The notes under the pieces: model-generated
What the model was told of the DNA's origin: nothing
Databases searched by the model: none
The model's input: only the letters and a program-made list of their open reading frames with translations
Position numbers and translations under genes: made by a program
Assembly (NCBI GenBank): GCA_964580055.1
Contig: CAZOJI010000001.1
Span: forward strand, 62,001 to 126,000
Direction of reading: 5' to 3'
DNA: 64,000 nucleotides
Source of the DNA: JBDGYW01 sp964580055
GTDB lineage: Bacteria > Gemmatimonadota > Gemmatimonadetes > Gemmatimonadales > GWC2-71-9
Part shown: piece after piece, positions 53,891 to 61,742 of the stretch
Layout: every line of letters starts with the position of its first letter
Numbering within the stretch: the stretch's first letter is position 1

Positions 53891-54361
53891 GTGCTGGAAG
53901 GTTTTTCGTGGGTGATCGACAACAAGTTGGCTGCGATGCCACGCCCTGGTGCGTCTGGCAGTCTCGAAGACGACATTGCTTTCTTGGGAGCGCAAGGAAT
54001 AGATCTCCTCGTCTCACTAACAACCGTCCCGGTTGATCCTTCGCTCTTGGCGGAATATCGGATCGAGTCACTCCATCTTCCTGTGCTCGATTTTCAACCG
54101 CCCTCCTTGCAACAGCAGATCGAATTCGCCGAAAAGACCTCGCAGAGATTGACCGACGGGGGCCGCGTGGGTGTGCATTGCACTGCCGGAATCGGTAGAT
54201 CAGGGACCATGTTGGCAACCTACCTGGTGTTCTGCGGGGAATCGGCCGAAGACGCGATTGCTACGATCAGGGAACTACGGCCGGGTTCCATAGAGACCAC
54301 GGCTCAGGAAGCCGCGGTTTACTCGTACGCCGACTACGTACGGCAGGTCGAGTCTCGATGA
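53891..54361 (+). CDS. Dual-specificity/tyrosine protein phosphatase
   Basis: 156 residues from a GTG at 53891, with GGGAGGG upstream. The phosphatase loop VGVHCTAGIGRSGTM is a perfect HCx5R motif followed by Ser/Thr. The general acid may be the Asp in PVLDFQPPS about 45 residues earlier. It removes phosphate from Tyr or Ser/Thr, or from small phosphoesters. It lies 790 bases upstream of the kinase-containing RiPP cluster, on the same strand but past a convergent small gene. A functional link to the peptide kinase is possible but unproven. Confidence 0.88.
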   Translation: MLEGFSWVIDNKLAAMPRPGASGSLEDDIAFLGAQGIDLLVSLTTVPVDPSLLAEYRIESLHLPVLDFQPPSLQQQIEFAEKTSQRLTDGGRVGVHCTAGIGRSGTMLATYLVFCGESAEDAIATIRELRPGSIETTAQEAAVYSYADYVRQVESR

Positions 54362-54495
54362 CAGTTGGATATTCGGCGATTCACTCAGTGGCCTAGGCGA
54401 GTTTGCGCTGTTCCGGCTCCGCCGGGTAGGCGGAGCGACCTCCGCGCGCCCCGAGTGAGTCGGCTGCCTCCATTGGGTGTCTGCTCGAAGCGTTC

Positions 54496-54756
54496 TTATG
54501 CTTCGTCACGTGCCCTCGCAAAGCGGTCGGATCTGGATTGGAGAGGGCGCACGAACAGCCCCCAAACGGTGGCGCCTCCAGCTACGTAGGCCAAAAGGGC
54601 CATGAGCTCTGCGACAGGGAGGTTGTCTAGGCCGGAGTTACTCGCCGTGAACGCAATGGAGAGCGCTAGTGGGACCGCGGCGATGCATGCCAATCCCAGA
54701 AGAAAGGTGGGCAGGCCGCTAAGGGTCGTTGATACCGTTTTTGTGGTTCTCCCCAT
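54496..54756 (-). CDS. Small membrane protein with two helices
   Basis: 86 residues; ATG at 54756 after GAGG. Two transmembrane segments: LPTFLLGLACIAAVPLALSI and VAELMALLAYVAGGATVWGL, with a basic tail (SRSDRFARARDEA). I do not recognise the family. It lies between the phosphatase and the RiPP cluster on the opposite strand; no functional clue. Confidence 0.6.
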   Translation of the reverse strand: MGRTTKTVSTTLSGLPTFLLGLACIAAVPLALSIAFTASNSGLDNLPVAELMALLAYVAGGATVWGLFVRPLQSRSDRFARARDEA

Positions 54757-55149
54757 GGCGAAAACCTCAATCCGGAATTCGGTGACTCTACCAGCTCAAG
54801 TCGTGAAAGGAGCGCTCTCACGCATGGTAGGCCCGTTCTCGAGGTTCCGACACGTGTGTTGAGCCTCGGTGGTGGTAATGATTCGCTTTAGTCGTGGTAT
54901 GCAACGAAATTGTGACCGTAAGCACCTGAACGTCTTGGCTCTGTCGCGGCCACGCTACATGCTGCTGTGTGTCGGCGCACCGCTCTGCGGAGGGTCTACA
55001 ACACCGGGGTGTGCCGAGGCCTGGTAATGTTCTGTAAGTGATTGCGAAATAGCGGCTTATGGTGTTGCGGTATTGTTATGGGCATCGGAACAGTAATTGC
55101 GGCTCATTGAAACTGGTTAACCATTTCCCTATGCTCCGGAGCTGGTATC
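54757..55149. other. Intergenic region before the RiPP cluster
   Basis: 393 bases without a supported gene. It contains the palindrome TGGTTAACCA at 55114-55123, 26 bases before the leader peptide ATG, which may be an operator. A promoter for the cluster should lie here but I could not define it. Confidence 0.4.
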
Positions 55150-55242
55150 ATGGAGAAGAAAAAGAAACCATTTGTGAAGCCCGAATTGCGGGAAGAAGCA
55201 TCGTTGGCTGAGGTGACGTTGCAGACGAGTGCCGTACTGTAA
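55150..55242 (+). CDS. Lasso-type RiPP leader peptide, core nearly absent
   Basis: 30 codons from the ATG at 55150, with CCGGAG nine bases upstream. The text begins MEKKKKPFVKPELREE and continues ASLAEVTLQTSAVL to TAA. It follows the lasso leader rule YxxPxL-x3-G-x5-T: Phe8 for Tyr, Pro11, Leu13, Ala17 for Gly and Thr23, the penultimate leader residue. The core would start at about residue 25, leaving only QTSAVL, too short for a lasso ring. Position directly before the processing genes supports it as the precursor. Either the core has been lost by mutation, or this peptide is modified in an unusual way, or the true core lies in another phase (see 55229-55468). Confidence 0.65.
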   Translation: MEKKKKPFVKPELREEASLAEVTLQTSAVL

Positions 55243-55468
55243 GTGCGACACGACGAGCGACGTATGCGCCTGCGTCTGGGTGCTCGGCACGCGCCGGGGA
55301 GTGGAATCCCTGGCGCGCGTTGCGTTGAGGGCCAATCTTCATACCGATGCTCTCGAACATACGCCTCAAATGCAGATCGCCTGGTCTGCGCGAAACCGTT
55401 GGATCTTGGCTCGACCGTACATGTCTGGCCCCAACACGCGCTTTGTCGCTCACCATCGGCATAGGTGA
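55229..55468 (+). other. Cys-rich open frame overlapping the leader and kinase genes
   Basis: A GTG-started frame of 79 codons, one base out of phase with the leader peptide. It starts PYCKCDTTSDVCACVWVLG with four Cys. Its first 35 codons end mostly in G or C like real genes here. It overlaps the kinase start region in another phase. If the leader frame were shifted by one base near residue 27, this segment would follow directly on the leader. No ribosome site of its own. Unproven as a gene. Confidence 0.3.
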
Positions 55469-56261
55469 CCCAACGAAGCTGGTCGACACTCGTCCCCCAT
55501 TTCGTCAACCCGCCGTCGAAATCAGAGCCGGGCCACCCTCTGGCGACGTTACCATCAATTGGTTGGTTGCACCGGCCATAGCAATACTGCCGGCCGGATC
55601 GTCCGAGGCCCACGTGACACTTTCTCCAGCCGCCGCCGGCCAGTTGGAGCTGTGCATCCAGACCTTCCTCATGACCGTCGTCATCTTTCTCCTCCGCCGT
55701 GCAGGCTGGCACCATGTGCACGGCGCGACAGCGGTGGATCCGAAGGGCCGCGGGTGGCTGATCGCGGGGGACGCACGCGCAGGCAAGTCCACAACGGCTG
55801 CCTTGCTGGCTTCGCGCGGATGGCCTGTCGGCACCGACGACACGGCGTTTCTGGCGGAGAACGGCGGTAGCGTTGTGGTGAAGGCTTATCACGGCCCCAT
55901 CGCTCTGCGAAGAGGCGGGTACACCTTGCTCGGCCGCAACGTTGGAAAGTTACAGGAACGCCGCCAGAAGATGGTCTGCTGGCCCGAGGAGTTGGGTGCC
56001 GCATGGCTCCCGAGCGTCGAACCTGACATATTGTTGTTCACAACTGTGGGAGACAGAATCTCAAAGGCGGATCCAATTGGCGCTCGAGACGCGCTGGCGG
56101 AACTTGTACGCTGGTCTGCCTGGGTCGTGCTCGAGCCGGAGCTGGCGCAGGAGCACTTGGACTTGTTGACTCGGCTCGCGCAGCAGGCTCGAGGTTACCG
56201 GGTCATCCTGGGTAGAGATTTGTTTGAAGATCCCAAACGCCTTGCGGAGCTGATACCATGA
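55347..56261 (+). CDS. HPr-kinase-like peptide kinase of the RiPP cluster
   Basis: 304 residues from an ATG at 55347 without a clear ribosome site; the N-terminal 60 residues are uncertain. The catalytic part has VIFLLRRAGWHHVHGATAVD, the P-loop LIAGDARAGKSTTAALLASR, and PVGTDDTAFLAE, the pattern of HPr kinase-like enzymes in lasso clusters. There, relatives phosphorylate the C-terminal Ser of the precursor (paeninodin, pseudomycoidin). The end overlaps the PqqD-like gene by 4 bases, so translation is coupled. The visible leader peptide ends in Leu, not Ser, so the target is unclear. Confidence 0.82.
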   Translation: MLSNIRLKCRSPGLRETVGSWLDRTCLAPTRALSLTIGIGDPTKLVDTRPPFRQPAVEIRAGPPSGDVTINWLVAPAIAILPAGSSEAHVTLSPAAAGQLELCIQTFLMTVVIFLLRRAGWHHVHGATAVDPKGRGWLIAGDARAGKSTTAALLASRGWPVGTDDTAFLAENGGSVVVKAYHGPIALRRGGYTLLGRNVGKLQERRQKMVCWPEELGAAWLPSVEPDILLFTTVGDRISKADPIGARDALAELVRWSAWVVLEPELAQEHLDLLTRLAQQARGYRVILGRDLFEDPKRLAELIP

Positions 56262-56527
56262 GCGTGCGTTACAAACAACATCCCGAGCTGCGGCTCACGG
56301 AGGTCGAGGGCGAGGGCGTCGTCCTCCATCTCGGAACCCGACGCTACTTCAGCGTCACCGAGACCGGCCTCACGATCCTCAATGCGCTCGCGGAACCGCA
56401 CGACTTCCAAGATCTGGTCGGGGCATTACTGGATGAATACGATGTGTCCGAAGAAGAGGCGGCATCGAGCGCACGAGAGTTCGTGGACAAATGTCTCGAG
56501 GCAAAGCTGCTCTTGAAGGAGGAGTAG
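56258..56527 (+). CDS. PqqD-like RiPP recognition element (B1)
   Basis: 89 residues. Three-stranded winged fold: LRLTEVEGEGVVLHLGTRRY, FSVTETGLTILNALAEPHDF, LVGALLDEYDVSEEEAASSA, then a C-terminal helix. In lasso and related systems this protein binds the leader peptide (the YxxPxL region) and brings it to the B2 protease. It starts in the last codons of the kinase gene and overlaps the B2 gene by 37 bases, so all three are read together. Confidence 0.9.
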   Translation: MSVRYKQHPELRLTEVEGEGVVLHLGTRRYFSVTETGLTILNALAEPHDFQDLVGALLDEYDVSEEEAASSAREFVDKCLEAKLLLKEE

Positions 56528-56949
56528 CCGTTTCCGGTTCTCTCGCACCCTTGTGGCGAGTGCGCGCCACGGTATCGGCTCTAGCCATACCGCCTCTTCT
56601 AACTGTCATATCCTTTGCGCGAGTGGCACGCTGGCTCACTGGCACCGCGTTGCAACCATCGCGAATTCCTGACAAGGTCGACCACGAGTTGCTGGCGGAC
56701 TGGGTGAGCCGAATTCTCTATCGACTCCCGAGACCATGGCGTTACACATGTCTCAAGCGCGCGACCGTGCTCTATCATCTGCTTCGCCAGGCCGGCCTAC
56801 CGATCGAACTCGTGATCGGCGTGAAACACGACGACGAGGGTGCCGTTACAGCCCACGCGTGGCTTGCTCGAGATGGCGAGGCGTATCTGGAAAACGATCG
56901 GTCGGATCCGAGCAGATTCAAGGAGATCGCGCGATTCCCGGAGCATTAG
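56491..56949 (+). CDS. Lasso-type leader peptidase (B2, transglutaminase-like)
   Basis: 152 residues; ATG at 56491 inside the B1 gene. A hydrophobic N-terminal stretch (ATVSALAIPPLLTVISFARV) precedes the transglutaminase-like core: YTCLKRATVLYHLLRQAGLP with the catalytic Cys, LVIGVKHDDEG, and TAHAWLARDGEAYLEN with His and the acidic residue. B2 proteins cut off the leader after the conserved Thr. It is complete and all three catalytic residues are present. The next gene starts on its stop codon. Confidence 0.9.
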   Translation: MSRGKAALEGGVAVSGSLAPLWRVRATVSALAIPPLLTVISFARVARWLTGTALQPSRIPDKVDHELLADWVSRILYRLPRPWRYTCLKRATVLYHLLRQAGLPIELVIGVKHDDEGAVTAHAWLARDGEAYLENDRSDPSRFKEIARFPEH

Positions 56950-58070
56950 TGAAGATGCACGCCTCAGAACTGCTGGCGCAGACGCTTCGCTTTCACAACG
57001 ATCAAAGGCCAGAAGTGCTTCATGAGGGATGGGCGAGTGTGGATGCGAGTGGCCTTCGCTCTCTACTTGTGATGGAAGGGGCGGCGCTTTGGCTTTACCG
57101 TCGACTTGAGCAATTGGAATCCACCAATGCGAGCCCAGCGAACGCAGAATTCAGGACTTGGCTCAAGCGTACCGCCCACCACATCAGTGCGCGCAATCTC
57201 CTGGTTGACGCAAGCGCGTGCAAATTGCTGAGCATACTGTCTGAAGCGAGTGTTCCACACGTCCTTCTGAAGGGAACAGCGCGGCGAGCAGCACCCCACC
57301 TTTACGCGCATGCCGACTCTCGCGCAACAAACGACATTGACATTCTGGTGCCGGAATCAGATGCGGAGGCTCTATGGCAGCTTCTCGCTTCAAACGGGTA
57401 CGCCTATGAAGGGCCGCCTCGAACAATCCCGCCCGGTTATCATGAGTTGCTGCCGATAACCGACAAGGCCGGTGTCTCAGTCGACATTCACGTTTCAACA
57501 ATTCCGTCGGTACCGCCTCAGGAAGCCTGGAGAAGGGCGGTGACTGGCGCAACTGAGTTCACGCTCAACGGTGTGGCAACGCGCATTTCGTCGGCGACGG
57601 AGCTGATGTGGCACGGTGCCACACATGCTCTCAGGCACGGCTTGCCCGCTTACCGATTGCGCTTCTTGCTCGATTCAGCGTCGATTCTGGCAAGCAAGGC
57701 TTCAATCGACTGGAACTTGATCGAACCAAGACTGGACACGGAGGAAGTGCCGGGACGCCGGCGGACCATCGCCTGGCTTGGAGCAGCAGCGTGGCTCGCC
57801 GGGACCGAATTGCCCGACGAGTATTCGCGTGGCATTACACCCTTACCGCTCCAACGGATACTGCGCTGGCGTCTGTCCGTGGCCCGGAGATTCCGTTTCG
57901 GTGGTAGGATGGCCGAGAAACTACTACACGAAGGCACGAGATGTGAGGTTGGCATGCCTCTTACACCGGTTGTTGAGGGCACTTCCCTTCCCATTCGCGC
58001 AAGAAGGAGGACCGCTGCCTTCGTCGCACGAGTCGCCTATCTTTGCTGGCGAATGGCCCAGGGACGCTGA
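56949..58070 (+). CDS. Nucleotidyltransferase of the RiPP cluster (NTP_transf_5-like)
   Basis: 373 residues from a GTG at 56949 overlapping the B2 stop; an ATG two codons on is an alternative. The core has VPHVLLKGTARRAAPHLYAH and SRATNDIDILVPESDAEALW; the DIDILV motif supplies two metal-binding Asp, then HELLPITDKAGVSVDIHV gives the third. The C-terminal half is helical. In pseudomycoidin-type clusters the homologous protein acts after the kinase and was linked to sugar addition on phosphorylated lasso peptides. Its substrate here is unknown. Confidence 0.85.
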   Translation: MKMHASELLAQTLRFHNDQRPEVLHEGWASVDASGLRSLLVMEGAALWLYRRLEQLESTNASPANAEFRTWLKRTAHHISARNLLVDASACKLLSILSEASVPHVLLKGTARRAAPHLYAHADSRATNDIDILVPESDAEALWQLLASNGYAYEGPPRTIPPGYHELLPITDKAGVSVDIHVSTIPSVPPQEAWRRAVTGATEFTLNGVATRISSATELMWHGATHALRHGLPAYRLRFLLDSASILASKASIDWNLIEPRLDTEEVPGRRRTIAWLGAAAWLAGTELPDEYSRGITPLPLQRILRWRLSVARRFRFGGRMAEKLLHEGTRCEVGMPLTPVVEGTSLPIRARRRTAAFVARVAYLCWRMAQGR

Positions 58071-58142
58071 AACACCTCACAGAGCACCGGTGTTCTGAAT
58101 GCTACGAATCAACGTGAGCCGCGATAGGATCGGGGTCTCCAG

Positions 58143-59990
58143 ATGAAGATCCCAGGCAGGGAGCAGATTGTCGAACTCTTCCGGCACCGGAAGGGCCTTC
58201 TGTTCAATTTCTTCTTCACGTCCCTCGCCCGCGGTGCGCTCTCCACTGGTGCCATTCTCCTCATCAAGGAATTTCTTTCTGGCATTCTCGGTCAGGGTGG
58301 CGGATTCGCCGGGGCCGCCGCCGACCTTTTCGGACGCCAGGCCGCACTGTGGATTGTTGCGGCATTGCTGACAGGGGCGTACATCGGCGGCAGCTTGCTG
58401 GGCTACGCGAACGTCGTGATCCGGCAGCATATGGTCAAGGTGCTAGAGTTGGGAATGATGGAGCGATTGATCAGGCACCTGCTTGGCCTCTCCGTGCCTT
58501 TCTTCTTCAAGCAGAGCGAAGGCGACATAATACAGGCGGTTCGCCAGGATGTTTCCAGCCTTCGCACCGTCGTGATGTCCATGGCGGGACTGTTCGTGAA
58601 TGTCTGCCTGGCACTTGGCCTCTTCGTGGCGGCTCTTTCACTCAGTGCACGTCTAACCTTCTGGGCGCTGATTGTCGTGCCTATAGCGGTTGTCCCGATC
58701 TGGCTTGCAGCCAAGCGCATTCTGGCGCAGTCGTACAAAGTGCGACGCACGGGGTATGTACTGTTTGATGTGATACTTCAGGTTCTGCGCGGCATTCGCG
58801 TCATCAAAGCATTTCGAGGTGAAGAAGAGGAGGCGCGTACCGCCACAGAAAAGGGGCGGGCGTATTTCGACGAACTCATCTCCATAGTTAGAGTTCGCGC
58901 CTTCGCCGGGGCGATTCTAGAATCTTTGGCCAGCATCGGTATTGTCGTGGTGATCCTCGTGGGAGGCCTCGACGTGATGCGTGGTGCTCTCGAATGGCCG
59001 GCTTTGCTTGCATTCCTAATGGCAGCGCGAGCATTGCACGGCCCCCTCAACGCGATCAACGGCACGATCATCTCCATCCAAAACTACGGGGCCTCGGTCG
59101 CCCGCATCGGTGAGCTGCTGGAAACGCGCCCCGAGGTCCCCGATCGGCCCGATGGCGTTCCGCTACGGCACGGGCCTCAGCGGATCGAGTTCGATTGGGT
59201 CTGCTTTGAGTATGACGACACTGCGGTGCTCGAAGATGTATCGTTTCGGATCGAAGCCGGTCAAACACTCGGTATTGCGGGTCCGTCGGGTGCCGGAAAG
59301 ACCACGCTGCTCAACTTGGTGGCGCGGTTTTTCGATCCGTCGTCCGGCACCGTGAAGTTCGACGGCAGAGATCTGCGCGAATACCGGCTGGCGGACGTAT
59401 ACGACAAACTGGCCATAGTCACCCAAGAACCATTTCTGTTCGCCACGTCGATCCGAGAGAACATCCTCTGTGGATGCCCAGACGCGTCGGACGATGAGGT
59501 TGAGGAGGCGGCGCGGGCCGCTGAGATCCACGAAGAGATCGTCGAGATGCCTGAGAAATACGACACTGCCGTAGGGATCGGTGGAAAGGGACTCTCCGGA
59601 GGGCAGGCACAGCGTGTCAATATCGCACGGGCAATCCTCAAGAACGCACCGATTCTGCTGCTGGACGAAGCGACATCGAGCCTCGATTCGCTCTCCGAGG
59701 TCAACGTCCAGCGCGCCATCGACCGCCTTATGAGCGGGCGCACGACTTTCATCGTGGCGCACAGACTCTCGACGCTACGGCAGGCTCAGAGGATACTGGT
59801 GCTCGACCGCGGCCGCGTGGTGGGCAACGATTCCCACGCGAATCTGTTGCGTGACTGTCCTTCATACGCTCACATGTGGGAGACCCAGCAGATGTATGAG
59901 CCCGAGGCACCCAGAGTTTCCGGGTCGCCCGGGCTGACTTCTCCGGTTCAGGATGTGGACGGGCTGGGTGTGGTGCTGGACAATCCCTAA
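58143..59990 (+). CDS. ABC exporter of the RiPP cluster (fused permease-ATPase)
   Basis: 615 residues. Six-helix membrane domain (about 20-330), then the ATPase: Walker A GIAGPSGAGKTTLLNLV, Q loop VTQEPFLF, signature LSGGQAQRV, Walker B ILLLDEATSSLDS and the switch His in IVAHRLST. There is no N-terminal C39 peptidase domain, so the leader must be removed by B2 before export. It exports the mature peptide and gives immunity in lasso systems. It starts 72 bases after the nucleotidyltransferase; no other gene of the cluster follows. Confidence 0.93.
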   Translation: MKIPGREQIVELFRHRKGLLFNFFFTSLARGALSTGAILLIKEFLSGILGQGGGFAGAAADLFGRQAALWIVAALLTGAYIGGSLLGYANVVIRQHMVKVLELGMMERLIRHLLGLSVPFFFKQSEGDIIQAVRQDVSSLRTVVMSMAGLFVNVCLALGLFVAALSLSARLTFWALIVVPIAVVPIWLAAKRILAQSYKVRRTGYVLFDVILQVLRGIRVIKAFRGEEEEARTATEKGRAYFDELISIVRVRAFAGAILESLASIGIVVVILVGGLDVMRGALEWPALLAFLMAARALHGPLNAINGTIISIQNYGASVARIGELLETRPEVPDRPDGVPLRHGPQRIEFDWVCFEYDDTAVLEDVSFRIEAGQTLGIAGPSGAGKTTLLNLVARFFDPSSGTVKFDGRDLREYRLADVYDKLAIVTQEPFLFATSIRENILCGCPDASDDEVEEAARAAEIHEEIVEMPEKYDTAVGIGGKGLSGGQAQRVNIARAILKNAPILLLDEATSSLDSLSEVNVQRAIDRLMSGRTTFIVAHRLSTLRQAQRILVLDRGRVVGNDSHANLLRDCPSYAHMWETQQMYEPEAPRVSGSPGLTSPVQDVDGLGVVLDNP

Positions 59991-60079
59991 AGCGCTCTAT
60001 CCCTGACGGCTGCGTTCGAGCAACTTCCGAGGTCCTGCTGCCTCCTACAGCACCATTCGTTCGTCGGCCCCGGTAACGA

Positions 60080-60592
60080 TCACGATTCGGGCGGGTACTT
60101 GTCCCCCAATCCTCTCACTTTCGCTTCGGTGATCATGTATTCCATGACCTTCTTGAGATGGCTCTTCTCCGCCTCGATGATCGAAGTCAGGGTTTCGTTC
60201 TCGCCGATGATGTCTTCCATCGCACGGTAGTATCCGATGGTGTCCTTTTCCAGCCCGAATGCGCGCTTGAGTGCATCTTCGCGCGTTTCCACTTCATCGA
60301 GCTTCTTGAAGAGACCCGACTCGCCCATGAAGAATTCCGACAGCGACATGACCTTGAGATACTGCCAGCGCTCGTCTTGGCTCGATACGTCCGGGTCTTT
60401 GGGCACCGTCTTCAGAAGGTTCTGGAACTGTTTCTCGTGTGTCTTTTCGTCTTTGGCCAACGTGGCGAATATCTCGCTGAGCTCCTCATCGTCGGTGAAC
60501 TTCTTGGACATCTTGTTGTAGAACTTGTTGCCCAACTGTTCCGTGGTAACGGCGAACTCCACCGCTTTCCTGATAGTCAGCTCCTCCAGCAT
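60080..60592 (-). CDS. Ferritin-like diiron (rubrerythrin-related) protein
   Basis: 170 residues from the ATG at 60592, with GAGGAG six bases upstream; an earlier in-frame ATG at 60616 has a poorer site. The four-helix bundle: RKAVEFAVTTEQLGNKFYNK with a metal-site Glu, FATLAKDEKTHEKQFQNLL with ExxH, FGLEKDTIGYYRAMEDII and IIEAEKSHLKKVMEYM with a second ExxH. No rubredoxin zinc ribbon. Such proteins reduce peroxide or store iron. It lies 127 bases after cydB on the same strand and probably belongs with low-oxygen respiration and oxidative protection. Confidence 0.87.
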   Translation of the reverse strand: MLEELTIRKAVEFAVTTEQLGNKFYNKMSKKFTDDEELSEIFATLAKDEKTHEKQFQNLLKTVPKDPDVSSQDERWQYLKVMSLSEFFMGESGLFKKLDEVETREDALKRAFGLEKDTIGYYRAMEDIIGENETLTSIIEAEKSHLKKVMEYMITEAKVRGLGDKYPPES

Positions 60593-60719
60593 CTCTATCT
60601 CCTCGAATATCTGCATTCCATATCCATACAATTCCCAGACTCCGGTGTTCCCTTTGCCCGGGCAGTATCTCCCCACGCAATATACGCAACCCGGCTCTCC
60701 CTGGCTGGTTGACGCACCG

Positions 60720-61742
60720 TCAGTAGCTGTGTGCGTCCAGTTTGACCTTGCCCCTGAAGATCCAATAGATGCTGAACGTATAAGCGATCACGATCGGCAT
60801 CCCGATTGCCGCCATGATCAGCATTATCTGGTGTGTCTTTGCCGACGATGCCGCGTTATAGATCGTGAGGCTGTTCTCAGCGACAGGACTCGAGTAGATC
60901 ATGTCGGGGTACATCCCTATTCCGAACAGGGCCATCAAGCACAGCATCGCAACACAGGAGGACAGAAATGCCTTGAAATCGTTGCCGCGAGTTATCTCTC
61001 GGGGGATATTGGCGATCGCCAGCACGTTCAAAATTGGAATCACAAACAGGATCGGTGCATCCAGAAGCGTTGTTGTCATATGTGGAATGAAAGCCAAAAC
61101 GAGGATCGTTGTGAGCACATAGCCAATCACGAATGCCGCGATCAAACGCGGGACCCAGCCTCTGATTTGATCATGCAGCTCACCCTCGGTCTTCATGAGT
61201 ACGAAGATCGCCCCGTGCATCGCGAACAGGCACACGGTCGTTATTCCTACTACAAGTGGGAAAGGACGTAGCAACCCTGGCAGGCCACCACTGTACTCAT
61301 GTTGTGCGGTGAGTGGAATTCCTTGAGCGATGTTTCCCAGCGCCACCCCGATGAGCAACGATGAAACTATGCTGCTCACACTGAAGCTCACATCCCACGT
61401 GTTCCGCCATCTGGCCGATTCCCGCTTGCTGCGGAACTCGATCGCCACCGCTCGGAAGATGAGGGCGAAGAGCAACAACATGAATGCCAGGTAGAAACCG
61501 GAGAACGAGGTCGCATAGACGTCCGGGAAGGCAGCAAAGAGCGCGCCGCCGCCGGTCACCAGCCAGACCTCATTACCGTCCCATACTGGACCAATGCTGT
61601 TCAGCATGATTCTGCGATGCTCATCCTTCTTGGTGAACAAGTGCAACGCGCCGACACCAAGATCGAAACCGTCCAGAATGGCATAGCCACTGAACAGGAT
61701 TCCCACCAGGAGAAACCAGACAGTGTTCAAGTCGAGAGTCAT
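60720..61742 (-). CDS. cydB: Cytochrome bd oxidase subunit II
   Basis: 340 residues; eight or nine hydrophobic helices. Landmarks: the N-terminal FLLVGILFSGYAILDGFDLG, then GAGLF-like LHLFTK, VWDGNEVWLVTGGGALFAAF and FSGFYLAFMLLLFALIFRAV. It pairs with CydA to form the quinol oxidase that reduces oxygen to water at high affinity. Its ATG overlaps the cydA stop by 4 bases (ATGA), so translation is coupled. No cydX or cydDC in the window. Confidence 0.96.
   Translation of the reverse strand: MTLDLNTVWFLLVGILFSGYAILDGFDLGVGALHLFTKKDEHRRIMLNSIGPVWDGNEVWLVTGGGALFAAFPDVYATSFSGFYLAFMLLLFALIFRAVAIEFRSKRESARWRNTWDVSFSVSSIVSSLLIGVALGNIAQGIPLTAQHEYSGGLPGLLRPFPLVVGITTVCLFAMHGAIFVLMKTEGELHDQIRGWVPRLIAAFVIGYVLTTILVLAFIPHMTTTLLDAPILFVIPILNVLAIANIPREITRGNDFKAFLSSCVAMLCLMALFGIGMYPDMIYSSPVAENSLTIYNAASSAKTHQIMLIMAAIGMPIVIAYTFSIYWIFRGKVKLDAHSY

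Noticed and set aside
55107..55135. TTGAAA-17-TATGCT as promoter of the RiPP leader gene
   Set aside because: Transcription would start at about 55142, after the ribosome site at 55137-55141, so the message would lack it.
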